Below are positions 31,394 to 40,633 of a stretch of DNA of 64,000 nt, piece after piece. Position numbers and translations under genes: made by a program. A model generated the notes under the pieces. That model saw only the letters and a program-made list of their open reading frames with translations. It did not search any database and was not told the DNA's origin. Source of the DNA: Comamonas phosphati (GTDB lineage Bacteria > Pseudomonadota > Gammaproteobacteria > Burkholderiales > Burkholderiaceae_C); NCBI RefSeq assembly GCF_014637085.1, contig NZ_BMEU01000011.1, positions 62,001 to 126,000 on the forward strand. The letters run 5' to 3'. Within the stretch, counting starts at the first letter, position 1. Each line of letters opens with the position of its first letter.

Positions 31394-34243
31394 ATGTCGA
31401 ATAATACGGTTGCAGAGTTTGCGCAAGAGCGCAACACGCCCCCTGATACCTTGCTGCAGCAGCTCAAGGCGGCCGGGGTGGACAAGGGCGGTGCCAGCGA
31501 CACGCTGACGGACGGCGACAAGCAGCGCCTGCTTAGTCATCTCCAGGCCAGCCACGGCGGCGGTGCCAAGAAGATCACGCTGACCAAGAAATCCACCAGC
31601 GAAATCAAGCAGGCGGATGCGACGGGCCGGGCCCGGACCATCCAGGTGGAAGTGCGCAAGAAGCGCACCTTCGTGAAGCGGGAAGACACACCCGCCGAAG
31701 CCCAGGCCAATGCCGAGAGCATGGCCAAGGCAGTGCAGGAACGTGCCACGGCTCAAGAGCTGGTACGTCGTGAAGAGCAGGCTCGCCACCAGGTTGAGCA
31801 GTTGCGCCATCAGGAAGAAGAATTGGCCAAGGAACGTCAGGAGCGCGAAGAGCGCGAGCGCCGCGAGCGCGAGGCCGAAGAGCGTGCAGTTGCCTATGCA
31901 GCCGCAGAAGTCGCCAAGGTAGCCGAAGCCAAAGCGGCCAAGGAAGAAGAAAAGCGCGAGCATGCCGCCGGAGCGGCTGCGCGTGTTGCGGCGCAGGCCG
32001 AGGCACGTGCCAAGGCTGAATCCGAGTCCCAGGCCAAGGCTGCTGAAGAAGCAACGCGCGCCAGGGATCTGGACGAGCGCCGTCGCAAGGCCCTTGCGGA
32101 GGCCGAGGCCATCCGCGCCATGATGGCCGCGCCCAAGAAGGTGCTGGTCGCCAAGAAGCCCGAGGAGCCCAAGAAGGCTGCTGCGGCGCCCACGGCTGCC
32201 GATGCCAAGAAAACTGCTCCCAAGGCTGCCGGTGCGGCCGGTGGTGCCAATGCAGGCGCCGGTGCCCGTCCTGGCGGAGCCGCCGGCGCCGGTGCTGGCA
32301 AGGAAGTCAAGTCGGCCAAGCTGTCCTCCAGCTGGGCGGGCGAAGGCAAGAAGAAGGAAATCAAGACCCGTGGCGACAGCTCCGGTGGTCTGGGTGGCCG
32401 TTCCAGCTGGCGCGGTGGCCCCCGAAACGGCCGTCGCGGCCGTGGTGACGAGCAGCAGAACCAGCAACACGCGCCGGCCGAATTCCGTGCCATCGAAGTG
32501 CATGTGCCCGAGACGATCACCGTGGCCGAACTGGCGCACAAGATGTCGATCAAGGCCTCCGAACTGATCAAGGTGCTGATGAAGATGGGCCAGATGGTCA
32601 CCATCAACCAGCCCCTGGACCAGGACACGGCCATGATCGTGGTCGAGGAAATGGGCCACACCGCCAAGGTGGCGGCTCTGGACGACCCCGAAGCCTTCAC
32701 GGCCGAGGAAGTGTCGAACGCCGAAGCCGAGCAACTGCCGCGCGCCCCTGTGGTGACCGTGATGGGCCACGTGGACCACGGCAAGACCTCGCTGCTGGAC
32801 TACATCCGCCGCACCAAGGTGGCGTCGGGCGAAGCCGGCGGCATTACCCAGCACATCGGTGCCTACCACGTGGAGACTCCGCGCGGCATCGTTACTTTCC
32901 TGGACACCCCCGGTCACGAGGCCTTCACGGCCATGCGTGCCCGCGGTGCCCAGTCCACCGACATCGTGATCCTGGTGGCCGCTGCCGACGACGGCGTGAT
33001 GCCCCAGACCAAGGAAGCCATCAAGCACGCCAGGGCCGCCGGTGTTCCCATCGTGGTGGCCATCACCAAGGCCGACAAGCCCGATGCCAACCCCGACCGC
33101 GTCAAGCAGGAACTGGTGGTGGAACAGGTGCTGCCCGAAGAGTACGGTGGTGATTCGCCCTTCGTGGCCGTGTCTTCCAAGACGGGTCAGGGCATCGACG
33201 AGCTGCTGGAGCAGGTGCTGCTGCAGGCCGAAGTGCTGGAACTCAAGGCTCCGGTGGATGCGGCTGCCAAGGGTATCGTGATCGAAGCCCAGCTGGACAA
33301 GGGCCGTGGTACCGTGGCTACGGTGCTGGTGCAGTCCGGTACGCTGAAGGTTGGCGACATCGTGCTGGCCGGTCAGACCTATGGCCGCGTGCGTGCCATG
33401 CTGGACGAAGACGGCAAGCAGGCCAAGGAAGCCGGCCCGTCGATTCCCGTGGAAATCCAGGGCCTCTCCGAAGTGCCCCAGGCTGGCGACGACTTCATGG
33501 TGCTGAGCGACGAACGCCGTGCCCGCGAAATCGCGACCTACCGCGCCGGCAAGTTCCGCAACACCAAGCTGGCCAGGCAGCAGGCTGCCAAGCTGGAGAA
33601 CATGTTTGCCGAAATGTCCGCTGGCGATGTGCAGACCCTGCCCATCATCATCAAGGCCGACATGCAAGGCTCGCAGGAAGCGCTGTCCGCCTCGCTGCTC
33701 AAGCTGTCCACCGACGAGATCAAGGTCCAGCTGGTGTACTCCGGCGTGGGCGGCATCTCGGAATCCGACGTCAATCTGGCGCTGGCTTCCAAGGCCATCA
33801 TCATCGGCTTCAACGTGCGGGCAGACGCCCAGGCTCGCAAGACGGCCGAAGGCAACGACGTGGATATCCGCTACTACAACATCATCTACGACGCCGTGGA
33901 TGAGGTGAAGGCGGCCATGTCCGGCATGCTGGCGCCCGAAAAGCGCGAAGAGATCATCGGTATGGCCGAGATCCGCACCGTGTTCGTGGCCACGAAGATC
34001 GGCACGATTGCCGGCTCGTACATCACGCAAGGCCAGGTGACTCGCAATGCACACTTCCGTCTGCTGCGCGACAACGTGGTCGTCTACACGGGCGAGATCG
34101 AGTCGCTGCGCCGCATGAAGGACGATGTCAAGGAAGTCAAGGAAGGCTTCGAGTGCGGTATCAAGCTCAAGAACTACAACGACATTCGCGAAGGCGATAT
34201 GCTCGAAGTGTTCGAGATCAAGGAAATCGCGCGTACCCTGTAA
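31394..34243 (+). CDS. infB: translation initiation factor IF-2
   Basis: A 949-residue translational GTPase that places fMet-tRNA on the 30S subunit. After an N-terminal IF2N helix domain comes a very long Lys/Glu/Ala-rich linker (about 60-345), then a second IF2N domain. The G domain starts at G458 ([11 protein letters not shown]), with DTPGHEAF and TKADKP, followed by domains II, III and the tRNA-binding C2 domain. Strings of GAGG/GAGAG between residues 270 and 310 form a flexible hinge. It starts 23 bases after the nusA stop. Shorter isoforms from internal starts are common in this family but cannot be seen here. Confidence 0.98.
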   Translation: MSNNTVAEFAQERNTPPDTLLQQLKAAGVDKGGASDTLTDGDKQRLLSHLQASHGGGAKKITLTKKSTSEIKQADATGRARTIQVEVRKKRTFVKREDTPAEAQANAESMAKAVQERATAQELVRREEQARHQVEQLRHQEEELAKERQEREERERREREAEERAVAYAAAEVAKVAEAKAAKEEEKREHAAGAAARVAAQAEARAKAESESQAKAAEEATRARDLDERRRKALAEAEAIRAMMAAPKKVLVAKKPEEPKKAAAAPTAADAKKTAPKAAGAAGGANAGAGARPGGAAGAGAGKEVKSAKLSSSWAGEGKKKEIKTRGDSSGGLGGRSSWRGGPRNGRRGRGDEQQNQQHAPAEFRAIEVHVPETITVAELAHKMSIKASELIKVLMKMGQMVTINQPLDQDTAMIVVEEMGHTAKVAALDDPEAFTAEEVSNAEAEQLPRAPVVTVMGHVDHGKTSLLDYIRRTKVASGEAGGITQHIGAYHVETPRGIVTFLDTPGHEAFTAMRARGAQSTDIVILVAAADDGVMPQTKEAIKHARAAGVPIVVAITKADKPDANPDRVKQELVVEQVLPEEYGGDSPFVAVSSKTGQGIDELLEQVLLQAEVLELKAPVDAAAKGIVIEAQLDKGRGTVATVLVQSGTLKVGDIVLAGQTYGRVRAMLDEDGKQAKEAGPSIPVEIQGLSEVPQAGDDFMVLSDERRAREIATYRAGKFRNTKLARQQAAKLENMFAEMSAGDVQTLPIIIKADMQGSQEALSASLLKLSTDEIKVQLVYSGVGGISESDVNLALASKAIIIGFNVRADAQARKTAEGNDVDIRYYNIIYDAVDEVKAAMSGMLAPEKREEIIGMAEIRTVFVATKIGTIAGSYITQGQVTRNAHFRLLRDNVVVYTGEIESLRRMKDDVKEVKEGFECGIKLKNYNDIREGDMLEVFEIKEIARTL

Positions 34244-34246
34244 TCC

Positions 34247-34624
34247 ATGGCTACTCGAAAGAAGTCCGCTGCGCCAAACCGCAGCTTCAAGGTTTCCGAC
34301 CAGATCCAGCGCGATCTGTCGGAACTGATCGCGCGCGAGCTCAAGGACCCGCGCGTGGGCATGGTCACGCTGCAAAGCGTGGAGGTGACTCCCGACTATG
34401 CCCACGCCAAGGTGTTCTTCAGCGTGCTCGTGGGCGATGCCGAGCAGACCCGGGAAGCGCTCAACCAGGCTGCAGGCTTCCTGCGCAACGGCCTGTTCAA
34501 GCGCCTGCACATCCATACCGTGCCCACGCTGCATTTTGTCTACGATCGCACCACCGAGCGTGCGGCCGACATGAATGCCTTGATCGCCAAGGCAGTGGCG
34601 TCGCGCGGCCCCGAAGAAAGCTGA
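34247..34624 (+). CDS. rbfA: 30S ribosome-binding factor RbfA
   Basis: A 125-residue KH-like protein that assists 16S rRNA 5'-end maturation and cold adaptation of 30S subunits. Family sequence is clear: [48 protein letters not shown], and the C-terminal [24 protein letters not shown]. It starts 3 bases after the infB stop and ends 4 bases before truB, so the three are translationally coupled. Confidence 0.96.
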   Translation: MATRKKSAAPNRSFKVSDQIQRDLSELIARELKDPRVGMVTLQSVEVTPDYAHAKVFFSVLVGDAEQTREALNQAAGFLRNGLFKRLHIHTVPTLHFVYDRTTERAADMNALIAKAVASRGPEES

Positions 34625-34628
34625 GCAC

Positions 34629-35594
34629 ATGAACGCCACACGCACAAGGGTGCAGCGGCGCCCTGTGCATGGGGTGTTGCTGCTCGACAAGCCGCTGGGA
34701 TGGTCCAGCAACGATATCTTGCAGAAGGTCAAGTGGCTGCTGCGCGCCGAGAAGGCCGGGCACACGGGAACGCTTGATCCGCTGGCCAGCGGCGTGCTGC
34801 CGCTGTGCTTCGGCGCTGCAACCAAATTCAGCCAGCTCCAGCTGGAAGCTGACAAAACCTACGAAGCCATTGCCCGCCTGGGCCAGACCACCACCACGGC
34901 CGATGCCGAGGGCGAGGTCGTCAAGGAGCGGGTGGTGGATCTGACTGCCATCACGCCCGAGCGGCTGGCCGCCGTGCAGGCGCAGTTCAGCGGCGACATC
35001 CGGCAGGTGCCGCCCATGCACAGTGCGCTCAAGAAGGATGGCAAGGCACTTTACGAATACGCCCGCGCAGGCGTGGAAGTGGAGCGTCCCGCGCGCGAGG
35101 TCACGATTCATGCATTGGATCTGGCCCTGACGCAGGATGAGCAAGCGCAACCAGCTATCAAGATGAGAGTGACCTGCAGCAAGGGGACTTACATCCGTAC
35201 GCTGGGCGAAGACGTTGGCGAAGCCCTGGGCTTTGGCGCCCACCTGCGTTTTCTGCGGCGCGTGGAAACCGGCGGTATCGATGTGGCGCGCTGCGTCACA
35301 TTGGCAGCGCTGGAGGCGATGAGCGAAGAAGAGCGCCTGGCCCAGGTGCAGCCCGTGGATGCTCTGCTGCACCGTCATGCGGTCGTCACCTTGGGCGAAC
35401 AGGATGCAGGGCGTTTTCTGTCGGGCCTGCGTCGCAGAGGGGCTTGGGCTGACGCGTCGGCGGTCGCCGTTTATGGTGAGCGTCCGCATGCCCTATTGGG
35501 GGTTGGTCGTGTGGTGCGCGGGGAACTGATCCCCGAGCGCCTGCTCAGCCCGCTCGAAATTCAACAGATTTTGGAAGGCACGCCGCGCGCATAA
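34629..35594 (+). CDS. truB: tRNA pseudouridine(55) synthase TruB
   Basis: A 321-residue enzyme that converts U55 of tRNAs to pseudouridine. The N-terminal [15 protein letters not shown] motif and the catalytic loop [20 protein letters not shown], with its essential aspartate, are intact, as are the KTYEA and [22 protein letters not shown] segments. A C-terminal PUA-like region follows (about 240-321). It is the last gene of the rimP operon; the usual rpsO and pnp do not follow, and typA begins 22 bases downstream instead. Confidence 0.96.
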   Translation: MNATRTRVQRRPVHGVLLLDKPLGWSSNDILQKVKWLLRAEKAGHTGTLDPLASGVLPLCFGAATKFSQLQLEADKTYEAIARLGQTTTTADAEGEVVKERVVDLTAITPERLAAVQAQFSGDIRQVPPMHSALKKDGKALYEYARAGVEVERPAREVTIHALDLALTQDEQAQPAIKMRVTCSKGTYIRTLGEDVGEALGFGAHLRFLRRVETGGIDVARCVTLAALEAMSEEERLAQVQPVDALLHRHAVVTLGEQDAGRFLSGLRRRGAWADASAVAVYGERPHALLGVGRVVRGELIPERLLSPLEIQQILEGTPRA

Positions 35595-35616
35595 GCCGCG
35601 GCATTGGGAAAACATT

Positions 35617-37443
35617 ATGAGCAAACAAATCCGCAACATTGCGATCATTGCGCACGTTGACCACGGCAAGACCACCATGGTTGACCAGCTGCTGCGCCAG
35701 TCGGGTACCTTCGCCGAACACGAGAAAGTCGTGGATACGGTGATGGACAACAATGCCATCGAGCGCGAGCGTGGCATCACGATTCTGGCCAAGAACTGTG
35801 CCGTGAGCTGGGAAGGCACGCACATCAACATTCTCGACACCCCTGGCCACGCGGACTTCGGCGGTGAGGTGGAGCGCGCCCTGTCCATGGTGGACGGTGT
35901 GGTGCTGCTGATCGATGCGCAGGAAGGCCCCATGCCCCAGACGCGCTTCGTGACCAAGAAGGCCCTGGCCCTGGGCCTGAAGCCCATCGTGGTGGTGAAC
36001 AAGGTGGACAAGCCCGGTGCCAACCCCGACAAGGTGGTGAACGCTGCTTTCGACCTGTTCGACAAGCTCGGCGCCACCGATGAGCAGCTGGATTTTCCCG
36101 TGGTCTACGCCTCGGGTATCAACGGCTGGTCGTCCAAGGAAGAGGGCGAGCCAGGTGCCAAATGGGGTGAAGACATGTCCGCCCTGTTCAATACCATTCT
36201 GGAGCACGTGCCTGCGGTTGAAGGCGATGCTGCTGCGCCTCTGCAGATGCAGGTGTCCGCTCTGGATTACTCCACCTTCGTGGGCCGTATCGGCGTAGGC
36301 CGTATCACCCAAGGTACTTTGAAGGCTGGTCAAAGCGTGGTTGTCATGGCCGGTCCCGACAGCAAGCCTTACAGCGGCAAGATCAACCAGATCCACAGGT
36401 TCCAAGGTATCGATCGCGTGCAAGTGACCGAAGCCGGTCCTTCGGACATCGTGCTGATCAGCGGTATCGAAAACATCGGTATCGGCGAAACCATTACCGA
36501 TCCCATCAATCCCCAGCCTCTGCCCATGCTGAAGATTGACGAGCCCACGCTGACCATGAACTTCTGCGTGAACACCTCGCCTCTGGCCGGCCGTGAAGGC
36601 AAGTACGTGACCAGCCGCCAGATCTGGGACCGCCTGCAAAAGGAGCTGCGCTCCAACGTGGCCCTGCGCGTCAAGGAGACCGACGAAGACGGTATCTTTG
36701 AAGTCTCCGGTCGTGGCGAACTGCACCTGACCATCTTGCTGGAAGAAATGCGCCGCGAAGGCTACGAGCTGGCCGTTTCCAAGCCCCGCGTGGTGATGCG
36801 CAACATCGACGGTGTCAAGCACGAGCCTATCGAGCTGGTGACTGCCGACATCGAAGAAGGCCATCAAGGCGGCGTGATGCAAGCCCTGGGCGAGCGCAAG
36901 GGCGAGCTGGTGAACATGGAACCCGATGGCCGTGGTCGCGTCCGTCTGGAATACCGCATCCCGGCCCGTGGCCTGATTGGTTTCACCAACGAATTCCTGA
37001 ACCTGACCCGTGGTTCCGGCCTGATCGCCAACATCTTCGACAGCTACGAACCCCACAAGGGCGACATCGGCGGCCGCAAGAATGGTGTGCTGATTTCCAT
37101 GGACGACGGTGAAATCTTCACCTACGCCCTGGGCAAGCTGGACGACCGCGGCCGCATGTTCGTCAAGGCCAACGATCCCGTGTACGAAGGCATGATCATC
37201 GGCATCCACAGCCGCGACAACGACCTGGTGGTGAACGCCACCCGTACCAAGCAGCTGACCAACTTCCGTGTCTCGGGCAAGGAAGATGCCATCAAGATCA
37301 CGCCCCCCATCGAGCTGTCGCTGGAGTACGGCGTGGAGTTCATCGAGGACGACGAACTGCTGGAAATCACCCCCACCAGCCTGCGCGTGCGCAAGCGTTT
37401 CCTCAAGGAGCACGACCGCAAGCGTGCGGCTCGTGAGGCCTGA
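35617..37443 (+). CDS. typA: ribosome-associated GTPase TypA/BipA
   Basis: A 608-residue translational GTPase that binds 70S ribosomes and helps 50S assembly at low temperature and under stress. G motifs [15 protein letters not shown] (G1), RERGITIL (G2), [16 protein letters not shown] (G3) and NKVDKPGA (G4) are complete, and the C-terminal BipA-specific domain has [19 protein letters not shown]. It lies 22 bases after truB and probably shares its transcript. A strong terminator follows 23 bases beyond its stop. Confidence 0.97.
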   Translation: MSKQIRNIAIIAHVDHGKTTMVDQLLRQSGTFAEHEKVVDTVMDNNAIERERGITILAKNCAVSWEGTHINILDTPGHADFGGEVERALSMVDGVVLLIDAQEGPMPQTRFVTKKALALGLKPIVVVNKVDKPGANPDKVVNAAFDLFDKLGATDEQLDFPVVYASGINGWSSKEEGEPGAKWGEDMSALFNTILEHVPAVEGDAAAPLQMQVSALDYSTFVGRIGVGRITQGTLKAGQSVVVMAGPDSKPYSGKINQIHRFQGIDRVQVTEAGPSDIVLISGIENIGIGETITDPINPQPLPMLKIDEPTLTMNFCVNTSPLAGREGKYVTSRQIWDRLQKELRSNVALRVKETDEDGIFEVSGRGELHLTILLEEMRREGYELAVSKPRVVMRNIDGVKHEPIELVTADIEEGHQGGVMQALGERKGELVNMEPDGRGRVRLEYRIPARGLIGFTNEFLNLTRGSGLIANIFDSYEPHKGDIGGRKNGVLISMDDGEIFTYALGKLDDRGRMFVKANDPVYEGMIIGIHSRDNDLVVNATRTKQLTNFRVSGKEDAIKITPPIELSLEYGVEFIEDDELLEITPTSLRVRKRFLKEHDRKRAAREA

Positions 37444-37466
37444 TAGGCACTAGCACCTCATCGGCG

Positions 37467-37499
37467 AAAGGCAACGTATGCAGATACGTTGCCTTTTTT
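37467..37499 (+). terminator. terminator after typA
   Basis: A perfect 13-bp stem, AAAGGCAACGTAT (37467-37479) and its complement (37484-37496), with loop GCAG and a six-T run. It ends the rimP-to-typA transcript. Confidence 0.93.
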
Positions 37500-37546
37500 C
37501 ATTACTGGAGCTCTGCAGGCAGCTCCGGTGATTGGCTCCCGTCCGA

Positions 37547-37789
37547 TCAGTTTTCACTCGCCTCGTCGTAGGCCTGCAGCGAGACACCCATGGCGCTGGC
37601 GACGCGCTGGCCGACCAGGCCGATTCCTTCCGCAGGCGGGGTGATGCCTCCGAGTATGTCCAGAAAGTCCTCCCGCAGCTGCTGGCTGTCTATGCCCGGC
37701 TGTTTGCAAATGGCTGCCGCCAGCGCAATGACCGCGGTGGCGGTCTGCAGCTCGATGGAACTGTCGTTGGATTGTTGATTGAAGCTCAT
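37547..37789 (-). CDS. hypothetical protein (80 aa)
   Basis: A small protein, MSFNQQSNDSSIELQTATAVIALAAAICKQPG..., with an alanine-rich helix (about residues 13-30), a conserved-looking middle (SQQLREDFLDILGGI) and an acidic C-terminus. There is no signal peptide, as the hydrophobic stretch is too short and internal. ATG 37789 has GAGG 7 bases upstream; the open frame continues 21 codons further without a better start. It is divergent from the trypsin-like protease gene, so it may belong to the same locus. I do not recognise the family. Confidence 0.5.
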   Translation of the reverse strand: MSFNQQSNDSSIELQTATAVIALAAAICKQPGIDSQQLREDFLDILGGITPPAEGIGLVGQRVASAMGVSLQAYDEASEN

Positions 37790-38000
37790 GGCAAACCTCT
37801 TCGGGATGGCTGTGTGGATGGGCCCATCGTATGTGGAAGGTTTGGCTTGCATGCAGGCTGTTTTGTAGCCAGGCCGTAGCGGTTGTATCGGGGCTGCCGG
37901 TTGAGTGTCGTGGTCTTTGATGTTTGTTACCTGTCAGGCAGAACGGTGTCGCATAGTGAATCCTTGTGCCATTGCGATAGCCATACAGGAGGAGGTGGAG

Positions 38001-39056
38001 ATGGATCTGACATCCATACGCAATCTGAAGACCGAATTGACGCATGAGGTGATCCGTCCACGCGTGCTGGCCCTCATGGCGCAGCGGCGTGCGGTGCCGG
38101 CCATAGGCCGCTGGCGGCTGACCGATGTCGTGCCGGGCATGGCATTGGGCATTGCCGCCGGCGCCGGGCCGGGGGACTACAGGCTGGCGGTGCGTTTGCA
38201 ACGCCGGACCGTGGAGCGTGACGCGGCACTGCGCCAGCGCATTCTTGACGCCGCCGGGCGCGATGGCGTGGACATCAGTTACATCGGGTCGGTCTTCAAG
38301 TGTGCGGGGCGCAGAGGGGCTGTCGGCACGCCGCAGGACCGCCCCTGGTACCAGCAGCGTCAGCGGCCGCTGCTCATTGGCGCATCGATCGGGCACTTTG
38401 CCGTGACGGCCGGCACCCTGGGCGCGTTTGCCGCACGGGAGGCGGACGGCAAGGTGGTACTGCTCAGCAACAACCATGTGCTGGCCAACGAAAACAAGGC
38501 CAAGTTGGGAGACGCAGTGCTGCAGCCTGGCAGCTACGACGGCGGACGCAAGGGTGCGGACACCGTGGCCAAGCTGCTTGACTTTGTGGCCTTGAGCCCC
38601 GGCATGAACAATCTGGTGGATGCGGCCGTCGCCGCCCTGGAGCCTGGTGTCGGCTCGGATCCGGTGACGCTCACGGGTGCTGGCCAGTTCAAGGGGCTGA
38701 GGGCAGAGCCATTGGTGCCGGGCGATGCGGTTCTGAAGCTGGGGCGCACCACGGGATTGACGCATGGCATTGTCACGGCCATCGAAGTGGACGATGTCGT
38801 CGTGAGCTATGAGAGGGGAGAGCTCGGCTTCGATCGGCAGATCGAGATTGCGAGCGCAGAAAAAGCACAGCCCTTCAGCTCGGGAGGCGACAGCGGCTCC
38901 ATGATCTTCGACGAAAAAGGCCATGCCTGTGCATTGCTGTTCGCGGGCAGCGATGTGGGTGGCCCCAACGGGCTTGGCGTGACCTATGCCAATGAAATGG
39001 GCCTGGTGCTCGATGCATTGAGCATCAAGCTACTGACCCAGCAGCGTGGCCTTTGA
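38001..39056 (+). CDS. trypsin-like (Nal1-type) serine protease, cytoplasmic
   Basis: A 351-residue protein with a chymotrypsin-fold catalytic triad: H about residue 159 in VLLSNNHVLAN, D about 207 in NNLVDAAVAALE, and S about 298 in SSGGDSGSMIFDEKG. The SNNHV and GDSGS contexts match the family related to plant NAL1 and a poorly studied set of bacterial proteins. No signal peptide is present, so it should act in the cytoplasm. The first about 110 residues form a basic domain (VIRPRVLALMAQRRAVPA). AGGAGG and GGAG stand upstream of ATG 38001. A 76-residue gene follows 52 bases later and resembles the small domain often fused to such proteases. Confidence 0.75.
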   Translation: MDLTSIRNLKTELTHEVIRPRVLALMAQRRAVPAIGRWRLTDVVPGMALGIAAGAGPGDYRLAVRLQRRTVERDAALRQRILDAAGRDGVDISYIGSVFKCAGRRGAVGTPQDRPWYQQRQRPLLIGASIGHFAVTAGTLGAFAAREADGKVVLLSNNHVLANENKAKLGDAVLQPGSYDGGRKGADTVAKLLDFVALSPGMNNLVDAAVAALEPGVGSDPVTLTGAGQFKGLRAEPLVPGDAVLKLGRTTGLTHGIVTAIEVDDVVVSYERGELGFDRQIEIASAEKAQPFSSGGDSGSMIFDEKGHACALLFAGSDVGGPNGLGVTYANEMGLVLDALSIKLLTQQRGL

Positions 39057-39108
39057 TTGCCAATTCCCGGCGCTCGCGTAGAGTAGAGATCACAAGGTGG
39101 TTTTCATC

Positions 39109-39339
39109 ATGGCTACTTCTATCGAGCAAGCCCGGCTGGTCAAATCCAAGGCCCGCATTGCGGCCGAGGCTTATGCGAGCGTTGTGGGTGTGGGCCTCAC
39201 GAAGATCGGTGACTCCTATGCCATCAAGGTGAACCTGTGCCACAAGCCGGCGCAGGAGACCTTGCCGAACAGCATCGACGGCGTGCCCATCGTCTACGAG
39301 ATCGTCGGCACGATTTCGCTGCGCCACGATGTGGCTTAG
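39109..39339 (+). CDS. small protein next to the trypsin-like protease (76 aa)
   Basis: A 76-residue protein: an N-terminal helix (IEQARLVKSKARIAAEAYA) followed by a beta-rich part, SVVGVGLTKIGDSYAIKVNL and LPNSIDGVPIVYEIVGTISL. The GVG...G.YAIKV...GVPIVYEIVG pattern resembles the N-terminal domain that many bacterial trypsin-like and Nal1-like proteases carry, so this may be a detached regulatory or substrate-presenting domain of the protease encoded just upstream. ATG 39109 has AAGGTGG about 8 bases upstream. A strong terminator follows 76 bases after the stop. The resemblance is my reading of the pattern and has not been aligned. Confidence 0.65.
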   Translation: MATSIEQARLVKSKARIAAEAYASVVGVGLTKIGDSYAIKVNLCHKPAQETLPNSIDGVPIVYEIVGTISLRHDVA

Positions 39340-39415
39340 CAGCGGATTCCGATGGAGCACGCCAGAGAGAGGTTGCCGTATCGACAGCAGATGTTTCAGG
39401 CGTTGCGCACAAGAA

Positions 39416-39448
39416 AAAAGGGAAACTGTTTTTTGCAGTTTCCCTTTT
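39416..39448. terminator. terminator between the protease locus and tRNA-Thr/fbp
   Basis: A perfect 13-bp stem, AAAAGGGAAACTG (39416-39428) with its complement at 39436-39448 and a 7-base loop. A T run closes the plus strand arm and a T run of equal length closes the minus strand arm, so it works for both converging units. A second small palindrome, ACCTCCTGGGAGGT, follows near 39459. Confidence 0.85.
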
Positions 39449-39482
39449 GGCCAGATAAACCTCCTGGGAGGTCTATCTAATC

Positions 39483-39558
39483 TGGTGCCGGAGACATGAA
39501 TCGAACACGCGACCTTCTCATTACGAATGAGCTGCTCTACCGACTGAGCTACACCGGC
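39483..39558 (-). tRNA. tRNA-Thr (anticodon CGT)
   Basis: The minus strand folds as a 76-base tRNA with encoded CCA: D arm GCTC/GAGC, anticodon loop TTCGTAA giving CGT (threonine, ACG codons), variable loop AGGTC and T loop TTCGATT. The acceptor GCCGGTG against CTCCGGC has a T6-T67 mismatch, and the T stem has two G-U pairs (G49-U65 and G51-U63), so the 3' half is weaker than usual. It lies 26 bases downstream of the fbp stop on the same strand. Confidence 0.93.
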
Positions 39559-39584
39559 GATAGAAAAAGATTATAGCCTGAAAA

Positions 39585-40592
39585 TCAGGCCTCGGAATGG
39601 TAACGGGTCACGCGTTCCACTTCGTTCTTGGACCCCAGGATCACGCTGACGCGCTCGTGCAGCTGCGTGGGCTGGATTTCCAGGATGCGCTGCTTGCCGT
39701 TGGTGGCGGCGCCGCCGGCCTGCTCGACCAGCCAGCTCATGGGGTTGGCTTCATACATCAGGCGCAGCTTGCCGGCCTTCTGCGGTTCGCGCTTGTCCCA
39801 GGGGTACATGAAGATGCCGCCGCGGCACAGGATGCGATGGACATCGGCCACCATGGCGGCCACCCAGCGCATGTTGAAGTTCTTGCCGAGCGGGCCTTCT
39901 TCGCCGGCCAGGCACTCCTGAACGTAGCGCGTCACGGGAGCATCCCAGTGGCGCATGTTGGACATGTTGATGGCGAATTCCTTGGTGTCCTCGGGAATCT
40001 TGACGTTTTCCTGGATCAGCACGAACGAGCCTTGCTCGCGGTCCAGCGTGAACATGGACACGCCGTCGCCCACGGTCAGCACCAGCGTGGTCTGGGGGCC
40101 GTAGATGCAGTAGCCGGCCGCCACCTGCTGGGTGCCGGGCTGCATGAAGTCTTTTTCCGTCACGCCGGGGTGGCCCTCGGGCTTCTTGAGCACGCTGAAG
40201 ATGGTGCCGATGGACATGTTGATGTCGATGTTGGACGAGCCGTCCAGCGGGTCGAACATCAGCAGGTATTCGCCTTGGGGGTAGCGGTTGGGCACCACAT
40301 AGATGCCTTCCATTTCCTCGGAGGCCATGGCGGCCAGGTGGCCGCCCCATTCATTGGCTTCGATCAGGGTTTCGTTGGCGATGATGTCCAGCTTTTTCTG
40401 CACTTCGCCCTGCACGTTCTCGCTGCCGGCAGTGCCCATGACGTCGCCCAGTTCACCCTTGTTCACGGCAAAGCTGATGCGCTTGCAGGCGCGGGCCACG
40501 ACTTCCAGCAGCAGGCGCAGCTGGCCGGGGATCAGGCCGTCCACGCGTTGCTGCTCGACCAGGTAGCGGGTCAGGCTGATGTGTTTCTTCAT
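39585..40592 (-). CDS. fbp: class I fructose-1,6-bisphosphatase
   Basis: A 335-residue FBPase of gluconeogenesis and the Calvin-type cycle. The metal-binding motif [22 protein letters not shown] (first 14 residues are the signature) and the substrate-binding [37 protein letters not shown] region are intact, along with the N-terminal helix. It removes the 1-phosphate from fructose-1,6-bisphosphate. ATG 40592 is preceded by AAGGAG at 10-15 bases. It is 41 bases after the pepN stop on the same strand, so both may share a message, and is followed by tRNA-Thr. Confidence 0.96.
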   Translation of the reverse strand: MKKHISLTRYLVEQQRVDGLIPGQLRLLLEVVARACKRISFAVNKGELGDVMGTAGSENVQGEVQKKLDIIANETLIEANEWGGHLAAMASEEMEGIYVVPNRYPQGEYLLMFDPLDGSSNIDINMSIGTIFSVLKKPEGHPGVTEKDFMQPGTQQVAAGYCIYGPQTTLVLTVGDGVSMFTLDREQGSFVLIQENVKIPEDTKEFAINMSNMRHWDAPVTRYVQECLAGEEGPLGKNFNMRWVAAMVADVHRILCRGGIFMYPWDKREPQKAGKLRLMYEANPMSWLVEQAGGAATNGKQRILEIQPTQLHERVSVILGSKNEVERVTRYHSEA

Positions 40593-40633
40593 GTCGATTC
40601 AACTCCTTGTAAATTCGGGGGCGGCCGCGGTGA

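Noticed and set aside
31373-34855. A 1160-codon open frame on the minus strand across infB, rbfA and part of truB
   Set aside because: It is antisense to well-supported genes, His/Leu/Gly-rich with no family resemblance, and arises from GC-biased third positions. The same applies to the long frames at 5792-8638 (+), 11733-14828 beyond nfeD (-), 40856-43477 (+), 35545-37413 (-) and 24365-26365 (-).
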